This document shows, one piece after another, positions 1 through 8,038 of a stretch of DNA of 11,952 nucleotides; position 1 is the first letter of the stretch, and every line of letters starts with the position of its first letter. A model generated the notes under the pieces. That model had not been told where the DNA came from, made no database searches, and saw only the letters and a list, made by a program, of their open reading frames with translations. The translations under genes and the position numbers were made by a program. This DNA is from Alangreenwoodia sp963602445 (lineage in GTDB: Bacteria > Bacillota > Clostridia > Peptostreptococcales > Anaerovoracaceae), in contig CAVCIY010000098.1 of the NCBI GenBank assembly GCA_963602445.1, positions 1 through 11,952 of the forward strand, written 5' to 3'.

Positions 1-3000
1 CTTTCTGACTGTAAAGGTTGTCAGGCAGGAATTTTGTATCTCCGACTTCTTCTACCTTTACCTTGCCAAGCATCTTGCTTACGATAACCTCGATATGCTT
101 GTCATTGATATCTACACCCTGGCTCTTATATACGCGCTGTACTTCCTTGATGATATAATCATATACGCCTGCGACACCCTTTATCCTCAGTATGTCGTGA
201 GGATTCAGAGGACCCTGAGTGATGCCTGTACCGGCCTCTACAATATCACCCTCGTGACACTTGATTCTTCCGCCGTAAGGAATTACATACGTCCTGTCTT
301 CATTTCCGTCGAGACTTCTGATCACAACGTCTGTCTTACTGTCTTCTCTTGAGTCGATAGCCACAACCTTGCCCGTCTCTTCGCAGATCTCTGCAAGTCC
401 CTTTGGCTTTCTTGCCTCAAACAATTCCTCTACTCTCGGAAGACCCTGAGTGATATCGCCGCCGGCTACACCGCCTGTATGGAATGTACGCATTGTGAGC
501 TGAGTACCCGGTTCGCCGATTGACTGCGCCGCCGTAATACCTACAGCTTCGCCGATATTTACAGTCTCACCTGTGGCGAGGCATCTTCCGTAGCACTTGG
601 TGCATACGCCTGTGCTGCTCTTGCATGTGAGAACCGATCTTATCTTTACTGTCTTGATTCCGGCATCCTCTACTGCTGTAGCCTGTGCGGTTGTAAATTC
701 TTCATTTTTACGGATAATGAGATAATCCTCATCGCCTTCGTGTCCCGGATAATATATATCTTCAGCCGAAGTTCTTCCGTCGATTCTGAGGCGGAGTTCT
801 TCGATTACTTCCGGACCTTCTGTAAATGCGGAAACCTCTATGCTGTCTTCTGTACCGCAATCAAGCTCTCTTACGATTACGTTGTGGCTGACATCTACGA
901 GACGTCTGGTAAGATAACCGGAGTCGGCCGTACGCAGTGCTGTATCTGACAGACCCTTACGCGCACCGTTTGATGAAATAAAGTAATCGAGTACAGACAG
1001 TCCTTCACGGAAGTTTACCGTAATAGGAATTTCGATAGTTTCACCTGCCGCATTCGCCATCAGACCTCTCATGCCGCCTACCTGCTTGATCTGGTTCTTA
1101 CTTCCTCTCGCTCCGGAATTTGCCATGATAAATAAGTTGTTCAGGCTTCCGAGGGAGTCCATAAGTTCGTCAGCGATTCTGTCTGTAGTTGCATTCCATG
1201 TAGCGATTACCTTTTCATGTCTTTCTCTGTCTGACATAAGGCCGTGTCTGTATGCAGTTTGATACTTATCTACAACTTCATTTGCCTCTGCGATGATCGC
1301 AGGCTTTGATTCAGGAATCATCATGTCTGAGATACTGATTGTAACGGCACCGATAGTCGAATAATGATAACCGGTAGCCTTGATATAGTCAAGCATCTCT
1401 ACTGCGCCTGTATTGCCATGCGCCTTATAGCACTTGTCGATAATTTTTCCGAGTGCTTTCTTGTCGCAAAGAAAATCTATCTCAAGACCGTATGGGTCTT
1501 TTTCTCTGTCTACGAATCCCAGATCCTGCGGAATCTGCTGGTTGAAGATAAATCTTCCGACAGTTGAAGCCACAAGCTGACCTCTGTCTGAAGGGCTCTT
1601 CTTCATCCTTACCTTGACATTTGCGTGGATACCTACACTGCCCGTGCTGTATGCCATCATCATCTCGTCAAAGTCGGCAAATATGCTGCCGTCGCCTACT
1701 TCTGCATATGTATCTCTGTTGTCTGAGCCCGGATGAGTCAGATAATAGCTTCCGAGAATCATATCCTGTGTAGGTGTGGTAATAGGTGAACCGTCCTTAG
1801 GTGCCAGGATGTTGTTTACGGAGAGCATCAAATATCTTGCTTCTGCCTGAGCTTCCACTGAGAGCGGAAGGTGTACAGCCATCTGGTCGCCGTCGAAGTC
1901 GGCATTATATGCGGTACATACGAGCGGATGCAGCTTGATAGCCTTGCCCTCTACAAGTACCGGCTCAAATGCCTGGATGCCCAGTCTGTGCAGCGTCGGG
2001 GCACGGTTGAGGAGAACAGGATGCTCTTTGATGATCTCATCGAGTACATCCCATACATCATTCTTAACCTTTTCTACCATCTTCTTTGCTGCCTTGATAT
2101 TCGGAACATTCTTCGGATCTCTCTTGACGAGTTCCTTCATAATGAACGGCTTAAACAGCTCAAGAGCCATCTTCTTAGGGAGGCCGCACTGGTAAAATTT
2201 GAGCTCAGGACCTACTACGATTACCGAACGTCCCGAGAAGTCTACTCTCTTGCCGAGCAGGTTCTGTCTGAATCTGCCCTGCTTACCCTTGAGCATATCG
2301 GAGAGTGACTTGAGAGCTCTGCCGCCCGGACCCGAAACAGCTCTGCCTCTTCTGCCGTTGTCGATGAGTGCGTCAACAGCTTCCTGAAGCATACGCTTTT
2401 CGTTTCTTACGATAATATCAGGAGCTCCTATTTCTATAAGCTTCTTTAATCTGTTGTTTCTGTTTATAACTCTTCTGTAAAGGTCGTTGAGATCTGAAGT
2501 CGCAAACCTGCCGCCGTCGAGCTGAACCATAGGTCTGAGATCAGGAGGGATAACAGGAACTACTTCAAGAATCATCCATTCCGGTCTGTTTCCTGACTGA
2601 GCGAGTGCTTCTATAACCTCAAGACGTCTTACGACTCTGTTTTTCTTCTGACCGGTGGCAGTCTGAAGAACCTCTCTAAGCTCCGTAGAAAGCTCTTCTA
2701 AGTCTATCTGCACGAGGAGCTCGCGAACAGCTTCGGCACCCATGCCGGCTTTAAATCTGTCGCCGTATTCGTCTCTTGCTTCTCTATATTCTGTCTCTGA
2801 AAGAATCTGCTTGTATACAAGACCTGTATCGCCTGGGTCTGTCACAATATATGCCGCAAAATAAAGAACTCTTTCGAGGCTCTTTGGCGAGATGTCAAGA
2901 ACAAGTCCCATTCTGCTCGGAATACCCTTGAAGTACCAGATGTGAGATACAGGTGCAGCAAGCTGAATGTGACCCATTCTTTCTCTTCTTACCTTAGCCT

Positions 3001-3250
3001 TTGTAACTGTTACTCCGCAGCGTTCGCAAACAGTATCCTTCCATTTTATTCTCTTATACTTTCCGCAATGACATTCCCAGTCCTTTGTAGGTCCGAAAAT
3101 TCTTTCGCAGAAAAGGCCGTCTTTTTCCGGCTTCAATGTTCTGTAATTAATAGTTTCTGGCTTTGTAACTTCACCGTAAGACCAGCTGAGAATCTTTTCC
3201 GTAGATGCGAGGCTGATCTGTAATGCGTCAAAATTGTTCTGTTCTTTCAA
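1..3250 (-). CDS. rpoC: DNA-directed RNA polymerase subunit beta' (3' end outside window)
   Basis: Largest subunit of RNA polymerase; it carries the catalytic Mg-binding loop and works in the alpha2-beta-beta'-omega core enzyme. About 1083 codons are visible and the last hundred or so residues lie beyond the left edge. Visible landmarks: N-terminal zinc site C60, C62, C75, C78; the invariant active-site loop NADFDGD at residues 449-455 (positions 1886-1906); the second zinc site C798, C876, C883, C886; and near the edge a segment reading GVDINDKHIEVIV, typical of the C-terminal region. The frame is open at all points checked from residue 1 to 1051, so I see no frameshift. The start chosen is TTG at 3248-3250: it gives the family N-terminus (NNFDALQISLAS) and has a good ribosome binding site 7 nt upstream. 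It follows rpoB by 124 nt and is presumably co-transcribed with it. Confidence 0.98.
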   Translation of the reverse strand, partial: MKEQNNFDALQISLASTEKILSWSYGEVTKPETINYRTLKPEKDGLFCERIFGPTKDWECHCGKYKRIKWKDTVCERCGVTVTKAKVRRERMGHIQLAAPVSHIWYFKGIPSRMGLVLDISPKSLERVLYFAAYIVTDPGDTGLVYKQILSETEYREARDEYGDRFKAGMGAEAVRELLVQIDLEELSTELREVLQTATGQKKNRVVRRLEVIEALAQSGNRPEWMILEVVPVIPPDLRPMVQLDGGRFATSDLNDLYRRVINRNNRLKKLIEIGAPDIIVRNEKRMLQEAVDALIDNGRRGRAVSGPGGRALKSLSDMLKGKQGRFRQNLLGKRVDFSGRSVIVVGPELKFYQCGLPKKMALELFKPFIMKELVKRDPKNVPNIKAAKKMVEKVKNDVWDVLDEIIKEHPVLLNRAPTLHRLGIQAFEPVLVEGKAIKLHPLVCTAYNADFDGDQMAVHLPLSVEAQAEARYLMLSVNNILAPKDGSPITTPTQDMILGSYYLTHPGSDNRDTYAEVGDGSIFADFDEMMMAYSTGSVGIHANVKVRMKKSPSDRGQLVASTVGRFIFNQQIPQDLGFVDREKDPYGLEIDFLCDKKALGKIIDKCYKAHGNTGAVEMLDYIKATGYHYSTIGAVTISISDMMIPESKPAIIAEANEVVDKYQTAYRHGLMSDRERHEKVIATWNATTDRIADELMDSLGSLNNLFIMANSGARGSKNQIKQVGGMRGLMANAAGETIEIPITVNFREGLSVLDYFISSNGARKGLSDTALRTADSGYLTRRLVDVSHNVIVRELDCGTEDSIEVSAFTEGPEVIEELRLRIDGRTSAEDIYYPGHEGDEDYLIIRKNEEFTTAQATAVEDAGIKTVKIRSVLTCKSSTGVCTKCYGRCLATGETVNIGEAVGITAAQSIGEPGTQLTMRTFHTGGVAGGDITQGLPRVEELFEARKPKGLAEICEETGKVVAIDSREDSKTDVVIRSLDGNEDRTYVIPYGGRIKCHEGDIVEAGTGITQGPLNPHDILRIKGVAGVYDYIIKEVQRVYKSQGVDINDKHIEVIVSKMLGKVKVEEVGDTKFLPDNLYSQK

Positions 3251-3266
3251 GGAGCCACTCCCCCTT
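3248..3266 (-). promoter_or_regulatory. rpoC ribosome binding site with TTG start
   Basis: Minus-strand AAGGGGGAG (3258-3266), a 7-nt spacer, then TTG (3248-3250). No ATG or GTG in the frame lies near the conserved N-terminus, so the strong purine tract decides this start. The next in-frame TTG upstream (3281-3283) lies beyond the ribosome binding site and lacks one of its own. Confidence 0.85.
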
Positions 3267-3290
3267 CTCGTTGTTATCAGCAATGAAAAC

Positions 3291-3364
3291 TATCAAAATC
3301 CATATGCACCGCTCCTGCCTTGCGAGCAGTGCATATGACTAATATATCTGTGTCAAAATCTATA
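3291..3364 (-). repeat. rpoB-rpoC spacer: hairpin framed by short direct repeats
   Basis: A hairpin at 3301-3337 pairs CATATGCAC (3301-3309) with GTGCATATG (3329-3337). A C/A mismatch follows, then GCTC (3311-3314) pairs with GAGC (3324-3327), leaving a 9-nt loop. There is no uridine run directly after it on the minus strand, so it is unlikely to stop transcription efficiently; an mRNA processing or stability element is more plausible. Two near-identical 14-nt stretches (3291-3304 and 3351-3364, sharing TCAAAATC) lie exactly 60 nt apart around it. Confidence 0.6.
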
Positions 3365-3374
3365 AAACACTTTT

Positions 3375-6300
3375 CTATTCTGTAATGTCGAAATCCTCAG
3401 GAATCACTTCATCATAATCCGAGTCGTCTGAGCTTTCCATATCTTCAAATATAGTGAAATCCATGATATCAGGCTCTGCATCGACTTCATCGCCGCTTTC
3501 GGAAAATGCGTTGGCAAATCCGTCAGTAAATTCGCTCTGTTCCTTCGAATCAGAATTTTCTTCCGTGAAGCCTGATCCTTCGCTCAGATATTCTTCGTTT
3601 GCCGCGAGATTTCTCTTCTGTCCGCTCATGAAGCTGTTTACAAGCTCCGAACCCGTATCGTAAGATTCCTTGAGCTTAACTTCTTCGCCGTGCTCGTCGA
3701 GCACCTTAACATCAAGTGCAAGCGACTGCATTTCCTTAATGAGAACCTTGAATGATTCAGGAATTCCCGGCTCAGGCATATTTTGGCCGTTTACGATGGC
3801 ATCGTAAGTCTTTACACGTCCTACCACGTCATCCGACTTTACTGTGAGGATCTCCTGAAGTGTATATGCTGCGCCGTATGCTTCGAGCGCCCATACTTCC
3901 ATTTCTCCGAATCTCTGACCGCCGAATTGAGCCTTGCCGCCGAGCGGCTGCTGAGTTACGAGAGAATACGGTCCCGTACTTCTGGCATGAATCTTGTCAT
4001 CTACCAGATGGTGCAATTTGAGCATGTACATGACACCTACAGTAATAGGATTGTCGAAATATTCGCCTGTGCGGCCGTCTCTCATGCGAAGCTTGCCTGT
4101 AGGAGGAATGCCCGTTTCCTTGAACATTTCCTGCACGTCCTCTTCCATGGCGCCGTCAAATACAGGTGTGGCAATATAGAACTTTTCGTTGCCCGGAAGC
4201 TTTTCTGACATACGTCTCGCAGCAAGTCCCAGATGTGTCTCGAGTACCTGTCCTACGTTCATTCGTGAAGGTACGCCCAGAGGATTGAGCATGACTTCAA
4301 GAGTTGTGCCGTCGTCTGTAAATGGCATATCTTCCTGCGGAAGTATGCGTGAGATTACGCCCTTGTTTCCGTGGCGGCCTGCCATCTTGTCGCCTACATT
4401 TATCTTTCTCTTTGTAGCAACATAAACTCTTACTACATTATTTACGCCCGGCGAAAGCTCGTCGCCGTTCTTCCTTGAGAATTCGTCAACGCCGATAACT
4501 ATGCCGGTCTCACCGTGCGGAAGCTTGAGTGAAGTATCTCTTACTTCTCTTACCTTTTCTCCGAAAATCGCTCTGAGAAGTCTTTCCTCAGCAGTGAGCT
4601 CAGTCTCGCCCTTAGGTGTAACCTTGCCGACGAGAATATCTGAAGCGTTTACTTCAGAACCGATGGCTATGATACCGTTTTCGTCGAGATATTTCAGCGC
4701 ATCTTCTCCGACATTCGGGATATCTCTTGTGATTTCTTCAGGTCCGAGCTTGGTATCTCTTGCTTCAAGCTCGTACTTTTCTATATGTATAGAAGTGAGT
4801 GCGTCATCCATCAAAAGTCTTTCGTTGAGGATAATGGCATCTTCGTAGTTGTAGCCTTCCCATGTCATGAAACCTACCAGCATATTTCGACCGAGTGCCA
4901 GGTCGCCCTGGTCTGTCGACGGACCGTCTGCTATGATTTCGCCTTCCTCGACATGCATGCCCTTGTCAACTATTGGATTCTGATTTACACATGTACCCTG
5001 GTTCGAGCGCTTAAACTTAATGAGATTGTAAGTGTCAACTCCCTGACCGTCATCTCTCTCAACCTTGATAGTTGTAGCGTCAACAAAGGTAACAACACCA
5101 GAAGCCTTTGCAATCACTACGACGCGCGAGTCATGTGCAGCGACAGCTTCCATGCCTGTACCGATAATAGGAGCATCGGAAATGAGGAGCGGCACTGCCT
5201 GTCTTTGCATGTTTGCACCCATCAGAGCACGGTTTGCGTCATCGTGCTCGAGGAATGGGATAAGCGCTGTAGCGAGTGAAACTACCTGCTTAGGAGAAAC
5301 GTCCATATAGTCGATCTTGTTTCTCGGAACGAGGTCGATTTCTCCGCCGACGCCTCTTGAAGCAACCTTTTCGTTTACAAATCTGTGATTTTCGTCGAGT
5401 GGTTCGTTTGCCTGTGCAACGATCATAGGTTCTTCTTCGTCTGCAGTCAGATAATGAATCTCGTCCGTAACGATTCCTGTTTCCTTATCTACAAGACGAT
5501 ACGGAGTTTCGATAAATCCGTATTCGTTTACCTTTCCGTATGTGGTCAGTGAACCGATAAGTCCGATATTTGGGCCTTCAGGAGTCTCGATAGGACACAT
5601 TCTTCCGTAATGAGAATGGTGAACGTCTCTTACTTCGAATCCTGCTCTCTCTCTTGAAAGACCGCCCGGTCCGAGTGCCGAAAGTCTTCTCTTGTGAGTG
5701 AGTTCACTGAGTGGGTTGTTCTGGTCCATGAACTGTGACAGCTGCGAACTTCCGAAGAATTCCTTGATAGCCGCAGTTACGGGACGGATATTTACGAGTG
5801 CCTGAGGAGTAGCCGTCTCAGCATCCTGAGTCAGCATCTTTTCCTTCACGCCTCTTTCCATTCTCGCGAGACCTGCTCTGAACTGATTTTGGAGAAGTTC
5901 CCCTACAGTCTTGAGTCTTCTGTTTCCGAGATGGTCGATATCATCTACGCTTCCCACGCCGTAATTTAAGTTGATAATATAGCTGATGGAAGCAATGATA
6001 TCTTCTTTTATAATATGTCTTGGCGAGAGCTCATAACGCCTTGCGCGAATGACTCTTCTGAGAGTTTCCTCGTCAGCGCCTTCATTTTCATCGAGAATTT
6101 CTTTGAGTACAGGATAATAAACCTTCTCGGATAAACGCATATCCGAAAGGTCGAAATCAAAGAAGGCATCTCTGTCAACAAAGTGATTTCCGATTACCTT
6201 TACTATCTTTCCTGTCTCATGCTTGTCGTGGACATAGATATATTCCTTGCCTGATGTTTCAATCTCCAAAGCCAATTTTTCCGAAATCAGCGTGCCTTCT

Positions 6301-7220
6301 TCGGCAAGGATCTCACCTGTCTCGTCATCTATGACATCCTCTGCCGCTATGCATCCCGCGATTCTTGCGGACAGGCAGAGCTTCTTGTTGTACTTAAAAC
6401 GTCCGACCTTTGCCAGGTCATATCTCTTTGCGTCAAAAAACAAAGATTCGAGCAGAGAGCGTGCGCTGTCTACTGTAGGACGTTCGCCGGGACGTAATTT
6501 CTTGTAAATCTCCTTCAGGCCTTCTTCTTCATTGTGGGTGGTATCCTTTTCGAGAGTCTTGAGAAGCCTCTCGTCAGGTCCGAGGAGGTTGATAATTTCT
6601 TCGTTTGAGCCATAACCTAATGCTCTGAGAAATGCAGTGATCGGTTTCTTTCCTGTACGATCTATACGTACGGAAATGATTTCGTTTGAGTCAGTCTCAT
6701 ACTCCAGCCATGCACCTCTGTTTGGAATGATTTGCGTCGAGAATAATTTGTTGTTTGACTTGTCGGTTTCCATCGAATAATAAGGGCCCGGCGACCTCAC
6801 GAGCTGTGTAACGATAACTCTCTCGGCACCGTTATAAATAAATGTACCCTTATCTGTCATAAGAGGAAAATCGCCCATAAATACTTCAGATTGCTTTACT
6901 TCACCTGTGTCAGTATTTGTAAGGCGAGCGGTCACCTTTAAAGGAGCAGAGTATGTAGTTTCTCTCTTTTTGCACGCTTCTTCTGTATTGTTCGCTTTCC
7001 TGTGCTCTTCATCCAAGTAAGGATCAAAAAAATCAAGCACGAGGTTCCCGCCGTTGCTTTTAATCGGCGAAATGTCCTCAAAAATCTCCTTGAGGCCTTC
7101 TTCGCGGAACCATCTGTATGATTCATTCTGGATATCAAGAAGATGCGGCATCTGAGCTACTTCTTTAATCTTAGCGTAACTCTTTCTAGTTCTCTTACCA
7201 ATTTTTACCTTCTGTGGCAT
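3375..7220 (-). CDS. rpoB: DNA-directed RNA polymerase subunit beta
   Basis: Second-largest core RNA polymerase subunit, forming one side of the active-site cleft and the rifampicin pocket. It is 1281 residues, somewhat longer than Bacillus beta (about 1190). Landmarks: N-terminal KIGKRTRKSYAKI; the rifampicin region with canonical D499, H509 and S514 (E. coli 516, 526, 531), so no resistance substitution at those sites; and the nucleotide-contacting lysines K945 and K953 in KMAGRHGNKG. Start: ATG at 7218-7220, preceded by AAGGAG (7231-7236). An in-frame TTG at 7242-7244 would add 8 residues, but its added codons include the ribosome binding site, so I reject it. The last 74 residues (from about 1208) form an acidic, low-complexity tail with 28 Asp/Glu and one Lys, ending in EDFDITE. 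Firmicute beta subunits often end in an acidic tail; this one is long. It has its own promoter at 7281-7309. Confidence 0.99.
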   Translation of the reverse strand: MPQKVKIGKRTRKSYAKIKEVAQMPHLLDIQNESYRWFREEGLKEIFEDISPIKSNGGNLVLDFFDPYLDEEHRKANNTEEACKKRETTYSAPLKVTARLTNTDTGEVKQSEVFMGDFPLMTDKGTFIYNGAERVIVTQLVRSPGPYYSMETDKSNNKLFSTQIIPNRGAWLEYETDSNEIISVRIDRTGKKPITAFLRALGYGSNEEIINLLGPDERLLKTLEKDTTHNEEEGLKEIYKKLRPGERPTVDSARSLLESLFFDAKRYDLAKVGRFKYNKKLCLSARIAGCIAAEDVIDDETGEILAEEGTLISEKLALEIETSGKEYIYVHDKHETGKIVKVIGNHFVDRDAFFDFDLSDMRLSEKVYYPVLKEILDENEGADEETLRRVIRARRYELSPRHIIKEDIIASISYIINLNYGVGSVDDIDHLGNRRLKTVGELLQNQFRAGLARMERGVKEKMLTQDAETATPQALVNIRPVTAAIKEFFGSSQLSQFMDQNNPLSELTHKRRLSALGPGGLSRERAGFEVRDVHHSHYGRMCPIETPEGPNIGLIGSLTTYGKVNEYGFIETPYRLVDKETGIVTDEIHYLTADEEEPMIVAQANEPLDENHRFVNEKVASRGVGGEIDLVPRNKIDYMDVSPKQVVSLATALIPFLEHDDANRALMGANMQRQAVPLLISDAPIIGTGMEAVAAHDSRVVVIAKASGVVTFVDATTIKVERDDGQGVDTYNLIKFKRSNQGTCVNQNPIVDKGMHVEEGEIIADGPSTDQGDLALGRNMLVGFMTWEGYNYEDAIILNERLLMDDALTSIHIEKYELEARDTKLGPEEITRDIPNVGEDALKYLDENGIIAIGSEVNASDILVGKVTPKGETELTAEERLLRAIFGEKVREVRDTSLKLPHGETGIVIGVDEFSRKNGDELSPGVNNVVRVYVATKRKINVGDKMAGRHGNKGVISRILPQEDMPFTDDGTTLEVMLNPLGVPSRMNVGQVLETHLGLAARRMSEKLPGNEKFYIATPVFDGAMEEDVQEMFKETGIPPTGKLRMRDGRTGEYFDNPITVGVMYMLKLHHLVDDKIHARSTGPYSLVTQQPLGGKAQFGGQRFGEMEVWALEAYGAAYTLQEILTVKSDDVVGRVKTYDAIVNGQNMPEPGIPESFKVLIKEMQSLALDVKVLDEHGEEVKLKESYDTGSELVNSFMSGQKRNLAANEEYLSEGSGFTEENSDSKEQSEFTDGFANAFSESGDEVDAEPDIMDFTIFEDMESSDDSDYDEVIPEDFDITE

Positions 7221-7266
7221 ATTCTCATCACTCCTTGTATGCAAACAAATGAAAAAATCGTCTCGA

Positions 7267-7283
7267 CATAGCAGTATGCTATG
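7267..7283. repeat. perfect inverted repeat at the rpoB promoter start region
   Basis: CATAGCA (7267-7273), 3-nt GTA, TGCTATG (7277-7283): a perfect 7-bp inverted repeat overlapping the -10 edge and the predicted transcription start. It could be an operator for a dimeric regulator or a chance palindrome. Only the downstream half would reach the RNA, so an RNA hairpin is less likely. Confidence 0.45.
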
Positions 7284-7309
7284 ATATCATACTTTGTCAA
7301 ATAAGTCAA
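7281..7309 (-). promoter_or_regulatory. sigma-A type promoter for rpoBC
   Basis: On the minus strand, -35 TTGACT (7304-7309), a 17-nt spacer, and -10 TATCAT (7281-7286), with a TGA extended -10 (7287-7289). Transcription would start near 7274, giving a leader of about 54 nt to the rpoB ATG. A second weaker frame, TTGACA (7295-7300) with CATACT (7273-7278) at 16 nt, overlaps it. It sits just past the rplL-rpoB attenuator, so rpoBC need not depend on read-through. Confidence 0.8.
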
Positions 7310-7364
7310 GAACAATTTTATTGCATTTCAAAAGCTTCATCAAAAATTCATTTTTAAAACAAAC

Positions 7365-7424
7365 CACCCCCTGTTTCGCATGCATCCGGCTGCAGCAGCC
7401 GGGCATTTTATAAAACAGGGGGTG
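7365..7424 (-). terminator. rplL-rpoB terminator/attenuator hairpin
   Basis: A perfect 12-bp outer stem joins 7413-7424 (CACCCCCTGTTT on the minus strand) with 7365-7376. It encloses an inner hairpin with 7-bp stem 7386-7392 / 7396-7402 and a 3-nt loop. On the minus strand it is followed by GGTTTGTTTTAAAAATG, a broken U-rich tract. Partial termination between rplL and rpoB is the classical way that ribosomal protein and polymerase output are set apart in E. coli; the same role is inferred here, with the rpoB promoter lying just downstream. A minor 6-bp hairpin (7430-7445) precedes it. Confidence 0.85.
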
Positions 7425-7465
7425 AACCGATTCAAATTCTTGAATTATATGTCTGCGTCAGAGAA

Positions 7466-7831
7466 CTACTTGAATTCTACAACTGCGCCTACTTCTTCGA
7501 GCTTAGCCTTGATTTCGTCAGCTTCAGCCTTTTCAACGTTTTCCTTAACGTTTGCAGGAGCGCCGTCTACGAGAGCCTTTGCTTCCTTAAGACCAAGACC
7601 TGTGATTTCTCTTACAGCCTTGATAACCTTAATCTTTTCTGCGCCGATTTCCTTAAGAACTACTGTGAATTCAGTCTGAACATCGCCGCCGCCTGCTGCG
7701 TCGCCGCCTGCTACTACAGCTACAGGAGCTGCTGCAGATACGCCGAATTCTTCTTCACAAGCCTTAACTAATTCGTTAAGCTCTAATACTGACATCGCTT
7801 TTATCGCTTCAATGATTTGATCCTTATCCAT
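7466..7831 (-). CDS. rplL: 50S ribosomal protein L7/L12
   Basis: Multi-copy stalk protein of the large ribosomal subunit. Dimers bind the C-terminal helix of L10 and recruit and stimulate the translational GTPases. It is 121 residues, normal for the family: N-terminal dimerisation and L10-binding domain 1-33, Ala/Gly-rich flexible hinge about 33-50, and C-terminal domain 53-121 with the factor-binding surface KIKVIKAVR (66-74) and LGLKEAK (79-85). ATG at 7829-7831 follows AAGGAGG (7838-7844) by 6 nt. It lies 187 nt after rplJ, an unusually wide gap for this pair. Its expression should follow the L10 leader attenuator upstream of rplJ and end partly at the hairpin 7365-7424. Confidence 0.99.
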   Translation of the reverse strand: MDKDQIIEAIKAMSVLELNELVKACEEEFGVSAAAPVAVVAGGDAAGGGDVQTEFTVVLKEIGAEKIKVIKAVREITGLGLKEAKALVDGAPANVKENVEKAEADEIKAKLEEVGAVVEFK

Positions 7832-7937
7832 TATGTTCCTCCTTCTGCCTTGTCTCTTCGACAGGCTGGTGTGAAATATATATCTTGGGTTTTATTCTGT
7901 ATTATTATTCTGCATTTTGCGCTGACTATTGTTCTGC

Positions 7938-8038
7938 GCTTATTCTGCAAGTGCTGCTTTATGAGTTTGCTCTTCAAACACTGCCTTTTAGCTTGCTCTG
8001 CAAGTATCGCTTTGCGGCTTATTCTGCAGGTGCTGCTT
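7938..8038 (-). repeat. diverged duplicate of the rplJ 3' end in the rplJ-rplL spacer
   Basis: The 22 nt covering the end and stop of rplJ (8017-8038) recur in the spacer at 7938-7959 with a single mismatch, 79 nt away. Similarity continues more weakly on both sides, and another related stretch lies near 7990-8012. The motif CAGAATAA (last codons plus stop) recurs toward rplL near 7909-7945, with further partial copies. The spacer therefore seems to be made of decayed copies of the repeats that encode the Ala/Glu/Pro tail of L10. The 79-nt offset is not a multiple of three, so the copies are out of frame. Confidence 0.75.

Noticed and set aside
1871..2308. 145-codon plus-strand frame inside rpoC
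   Set aside because: Lies entirely antisense to conserved rpoC codons including the active-site loop; a shadow of the codon bias of the real gene. The same applies to the other plus-strand frames across rpoB, rplA and nusG.
3320..3358. Separate rpoC promoter using TTGACA after rpoB
   Set aside because: A TTGACA exists on the minus strand, but the only -10-like hexamer (TATGCA) is at 15 nt and lies in the hairpin arm.
5690..5740. Rifampicin resistance substitution in rpoB
   Set aside because: The aligned key residues D499, H509 and S514 are the sensitive-type residues.
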